Assembly (NCBI RefSeq): GCF_003855095.1
Contig: NZ_CP033972.1
Span: 434,001 to 498,000, forward strand
DNA: 64,000 bases
Reading direction: 5' to 3'
Source of the DNA: Gordonia insulae
Lineage (GTDB): Bacteria > Actinomycetota > Actinomycetes > Mycobacteriales > Mycobacteriaceae
The notes beneath the pieces were generated by a model. The model had not been told where the DNA came from, ran no database searches, and was given only the letters and a program-made list of their open reading frames with translations. The position numbers and the translations under genes are program-made. This document shows positions 61,914 to 64,000 of this stretch, piece after piece (within the stretch, counting starts at the first letter, position 1; every line of letters begins with the position of its first letter).

Positions 61914-62966
61914 TCATCGCTCACCGGGGAACACGATGCCGATCTCGGCGCGGATGCGGTCCATCGCATCGAGCGTCGCGATGACATCGGCGCCCGGATG
62001 AATCCGGGACTCCGTGGCGCCGTCGGCGATCGTGCGTGCCGCGTCGGCGGCCGAGAAGTGCAGCCCGTCCTCGTGTTGCGCGGGCTCCTCCTCGTGGGTG
62101 AGGTGCTCGCCGTCGCGCTGGACCAGGGTGAACGGCCCCGGCTGGTAGAACGGCCCCGGCACCGACAGGTAGGCGTTCTCACCGGCGACGAACGCGGTCG
62201 TGGGTGTGTCCGCGAGGATCGTCGTGGTGATGAGCGACTGACCGCCGCCCGCATGGCCCATGGTGGCCGCGATCTGACCGTTGAGTTCGACCCCGTCGAC
62301 TCCTGTCGTGGCCGGCCGGCCGAAGGCCGCGACCTGCCCGATCTCGCCGAGTACCCACTGTGCCAACGCCACCGGGTAGGTGCCCAGATCCAGCAGCGGT
62401 CCACCGGCGAGGGCCGGATCGTAGATCCGGTGATCGGTGGTGAAGTACTCGCCGTGGTCGGCGACGACGGTGCGCCTCGTGCCGAGCACGCCGTCGTCGA
62501 GGATCTGGCGGATCACGTCGAACTTGGGCAGGAACCTCGTCCACATCGCCTCGCCCGCGAACACCCCGGCGGTGCGGGCCGCGGCGAAGATCTCCTGCGC
62601 CTGTATCGCGTTGATGCCCATGGGCTTCTCGACGAGGACGTGCTTGCCCGCGGCGATCGCGGCGAGCGCGCATCCGTGGTGCTGGGGATGGGGTGTGCTG
62701 ATGTAGACGATGTCGACATCGGGGTCGGCCAGCAGAGCGTCGTAACCCTCGTGCGATGACGGGATGTTCATGCGGCGTGCGAACTCGTCGGCGCGCCCGG
62801 CGCTGCGCGACCCGACGGCGGTGACCCGTTGCCTGGTGTGTTTGTGCAGGCCGCCGACGAACCGCTGGGCGATCCATCCCGGACCCATGATGCCCCAACG
62901 CAGTACGGGCGCCGAGGTGGGCTCGGGGGTGCGCGGCGACGGCAGATGACGCAGCATCGTGCTCAC
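61914..62966 (-). CDS. Gfo/Idh/MocA-family oxidoreductase
   Basis: The 350-residue NAD(P)-dependent sugar or inositol dehydrogenase has the Rossmann loop GIMGPGWIAQRF and the catalytic Lys motif VLVEKPMGINA. DPALAGGPLLDLGTYPVAL fits the C-terminal substrate domain. GTG 62966 overlaps the stop of the upstream isomerase gene (GTGA). With two sugar isomerase-like genes it forms a leftward catabolic operon. Confidence 0.88.
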   Translation of the reverse strand: MSTMLRHLPSPRTPEPTSAPVLRWGIMGPGWIAQRFVGGLHKHTRQRVTAVGSRSAGRADEFARRMNIPSSHEGYDALLADPDVDIVYISTPHPQHHGCALAAIAAGKHVLVEKPMGINAIQAQEIFAAARTAGVFAGEAMWTRFLPKFDVIRQILDDGVLGTRRTVVADHGEYFTTDHRIYDPALAGGPLLDLGTYPVALAQWVLGEIGQVAAFGRPATTGVDGVELNGQIAATMGHAGGGQSLITTTILADTPTTAFVAGENAYLSVPGPFYQPGPFTLVQRDGEHLTHEEEPAQHEDGLHFSAADAARTIADGATESRIHPGADVIATLDAMDRIRAEIGIVFPGER

Positions 62967-63838
62967 CGTGCGTATTTGGTGACGTAGTCGTTCATCGTCG
63001 CCAGCTGGTATCTGCTCACGTCGGGTGCGTTCTCGTTCTCGGCGAACACGCTGGACACCATCACGGTGTCGTCGCGATCGTAGAAGCCGATCTCGCCGAG
63101 GGTGCCGAAGAACTCGTCCCAGTCGACGTCGCCGTCGCCGATCTTGAGGTGCTGATGCACCCGGACCGCGTTGCCGGGCGGGTTGGTGATGTACCGAAGG
63201 CCATGTGACGCATGGTGATCCATCGTGTCGGCGACGTGGACGAGGCGCAGCATGTCGCCGGCGGTGCGCATGATCTCGGCCATGTTGCCGCCCATGTGAA
63301 ACGAGTGGCAGGCAACGTAGACGAGACCGACGTTCTTCGAGTTGATCCCGCGGATCATCCGGATCGCGGACAGTCCGTCCTCGACGAAATCATCGGGGTG
63401 CGGGTCGATCCGCACATCGATGCCTTCCCGCTCGATGATCGGCACGAGCTCCTCCATGGAGCGGTAGAAGGCCCGCTCGGACTCCTCGGCCTTCTCCGGT
63501 CTGCCGGAGAACTCGGTGTTCATCACATTGACGCCGAGATCGATGGTGATCTGGATGGCCCGCTTCCAGTAGCGGACGGCGGCTTCACGGGCGTCCTCGT
63601 CCGGACCGGACCAGCGCAGCACCGGCAGCACCGACGCGATCCCGACTCCGGCAGCCGAACAGGCCTTGCGGAACTTGGCGACCAGGTCGTCGTCGGCCTT
63701 CGGGTGGTTGAAGAACGGGATCATGTCCACATGCGGTGTCAGCTGCAGGTGGTCATAGCCGAGATCGGCGACGACACCCGGCAATTCGAGCAGCGAGTGG
63801 CTGTGGTGGAACGGGGTGGGGTCGAGTGCGACCTTCAT
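62963..63838 (-). CDS. Sugar phosphate isomerase/epimerase (TIM barrel)
   Basis: The 291-residue xylose isomerase-like TIM barrel has VALDPTPFHHSHSLLELPGVV at the start and metal-site residues in MNTEFSG, DVRIDPHPDDF, VYVACHSFHMGG and HLKIGDGDVDW. A GAGGAG site precedes ATG 63838. It lies between a second isomerase-like gene and the dehydrogenase. The precise sugar is unknown. Confidence 0.86.
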   Translation of the reverse strand: MKVALDPTPFHHSHSLLELPGVVADLGYDHLQLTPHVDMIPFFNHPKADDDLVAKFRKACSAAGVGIASVLPVLRWSGPDEDAREAAVRYWKRAIQITIDLGVNVMNTEFSGRPEKAEESERAFYRSMEELVPIIEREGIDVRIDPHPDDFVEDGLSAIRMIRGINSKNVGLVYVACHSFHMGGNMAEIMRTAGDMLRLVHVADTMDHHASHGLRYITNPPGNAVRVHQHLKIGDGDVDWDEFFGTLGEIGFYDRDDTVMVSSVFAENENAPDVSRYQLATMNDYVTKYAR

Positions 63839-63868
63839 GTCGGTGTCTCCTCGGTGAGGTGTCGAGTG

Positions 63869-64000
63869 TCAGCTGAAACGGACGGCCGGCACGCCGCAGG
63901 AACCGAGGTAGCGCTGGGTGCGTTGGGCGATCGGCAGCGGGGCGTCGGGGGCACATGGGTACATGTCCTGTTCGACGATCGCGAAGATGTCGATGCCCAG
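63869..64000 (-). CDS. Sugar isomerase/inosose dehydratase-like protein (partial, C-terminus)
   Basis: Only the last 43 residues are in the window. IVEQDMYPCAPDAPLPIAQR is typical of IolE/inosose dehydratase-like TIM barrels, where VEQD binds metal. The stop is 30 bases upstream of the next gene, consistent with one operon. The start lies beyond the right edge. Confidence 0.78.
   Translation of the reverse strand: MGIDIFAIVEQDMYPCAPDAPLPIAQRTQRYLGSCGVPAVRFS

Overview
The window is high-GC chromosomal DNA of a mycolic-acid actinobacterium. The 16S rRNA, the ArgR-controlled arginine operon, the GlgE alpha-glucan pathway, NucS mismatch repair and the Mec-CysO-CysM cysteine pathway all fit Mycobacteriales. 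The 16S variable regions look most like Gordonia; this was judged by eye and not searched. Almost everything here is core genome. From memory, gene order matches two blocks of the Mycobacterium tuberculosis chromosome (roughly infC to tyrS, Rv1641-Rv1689, and nucS to lprD, Rv1321-Rv1343c). Here the two blocks are joined through a ribosomal RNA operon and a short accessory stretch.

Left part (1-20.5 kb, all forward): end of infC, rpmI, rplT, an rRNA methyltransferase, a membrane acyltransferase, pheS-pheT, then argCJBDFR and argGH with mostly overlapping start and stop codons. An ArgR operator overlaps the argC promoter. A 1001-residue hydrolase/adenylate-forming fusion protein, a Trm112-like protein and tyrS follow.

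Middle (20.5-35 kb): a 16S-23S-5S operon with two visible promoters, boxA-like leaders and a strong terminator. Next comes a leftward trio (universal stress protein, APC permease, alpha/beta hydrolase). A flavin monooxygenase diverges from a GAF-domain regulator across an intergenic region with four helically phased half-sites. A glutaminase-STAS fusion follows.

Right part (34.7-64 kb): nucS, a deazaflavin-type oxidoreductase, a DivIVA-like coiled-coil protein, methylmalonyl-CoA epimerase and thiolase, two DUF3817 membrane proteins, a thioredoxin/YbbN protein, glgE with a frameshifted glgB, and dinG-pncA-pncB (NAD salvage). After these come clpS, a DUF2017 protein, a P1 peptidase, mec-cysO-cysM behind a SigH-like promoter, rhomboid, murI, a metallo-beta-lactamase-fold enzyme, rph-rdgB, a glycosyltransferase, tRNA-Leu and tdk. 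The window ends in a sugar or inositol catabolic operon that runs off the edge.

I found no clear new multi-gene system. The most useful observations are: murI has no standard start codon that keeps its catalytic Asp; glgB carries a one-base frameshift; about ten genes have a -10 box 6-7 bases before the start codon (leaderless mRNAs); a GAGCGGAGCGA-type repeat has entered the N-terminal coding ends of clpS, argJ and argB; and several candidate operators (ArgR, BlaI-like, GAF-regulator, SigH) can be tested.
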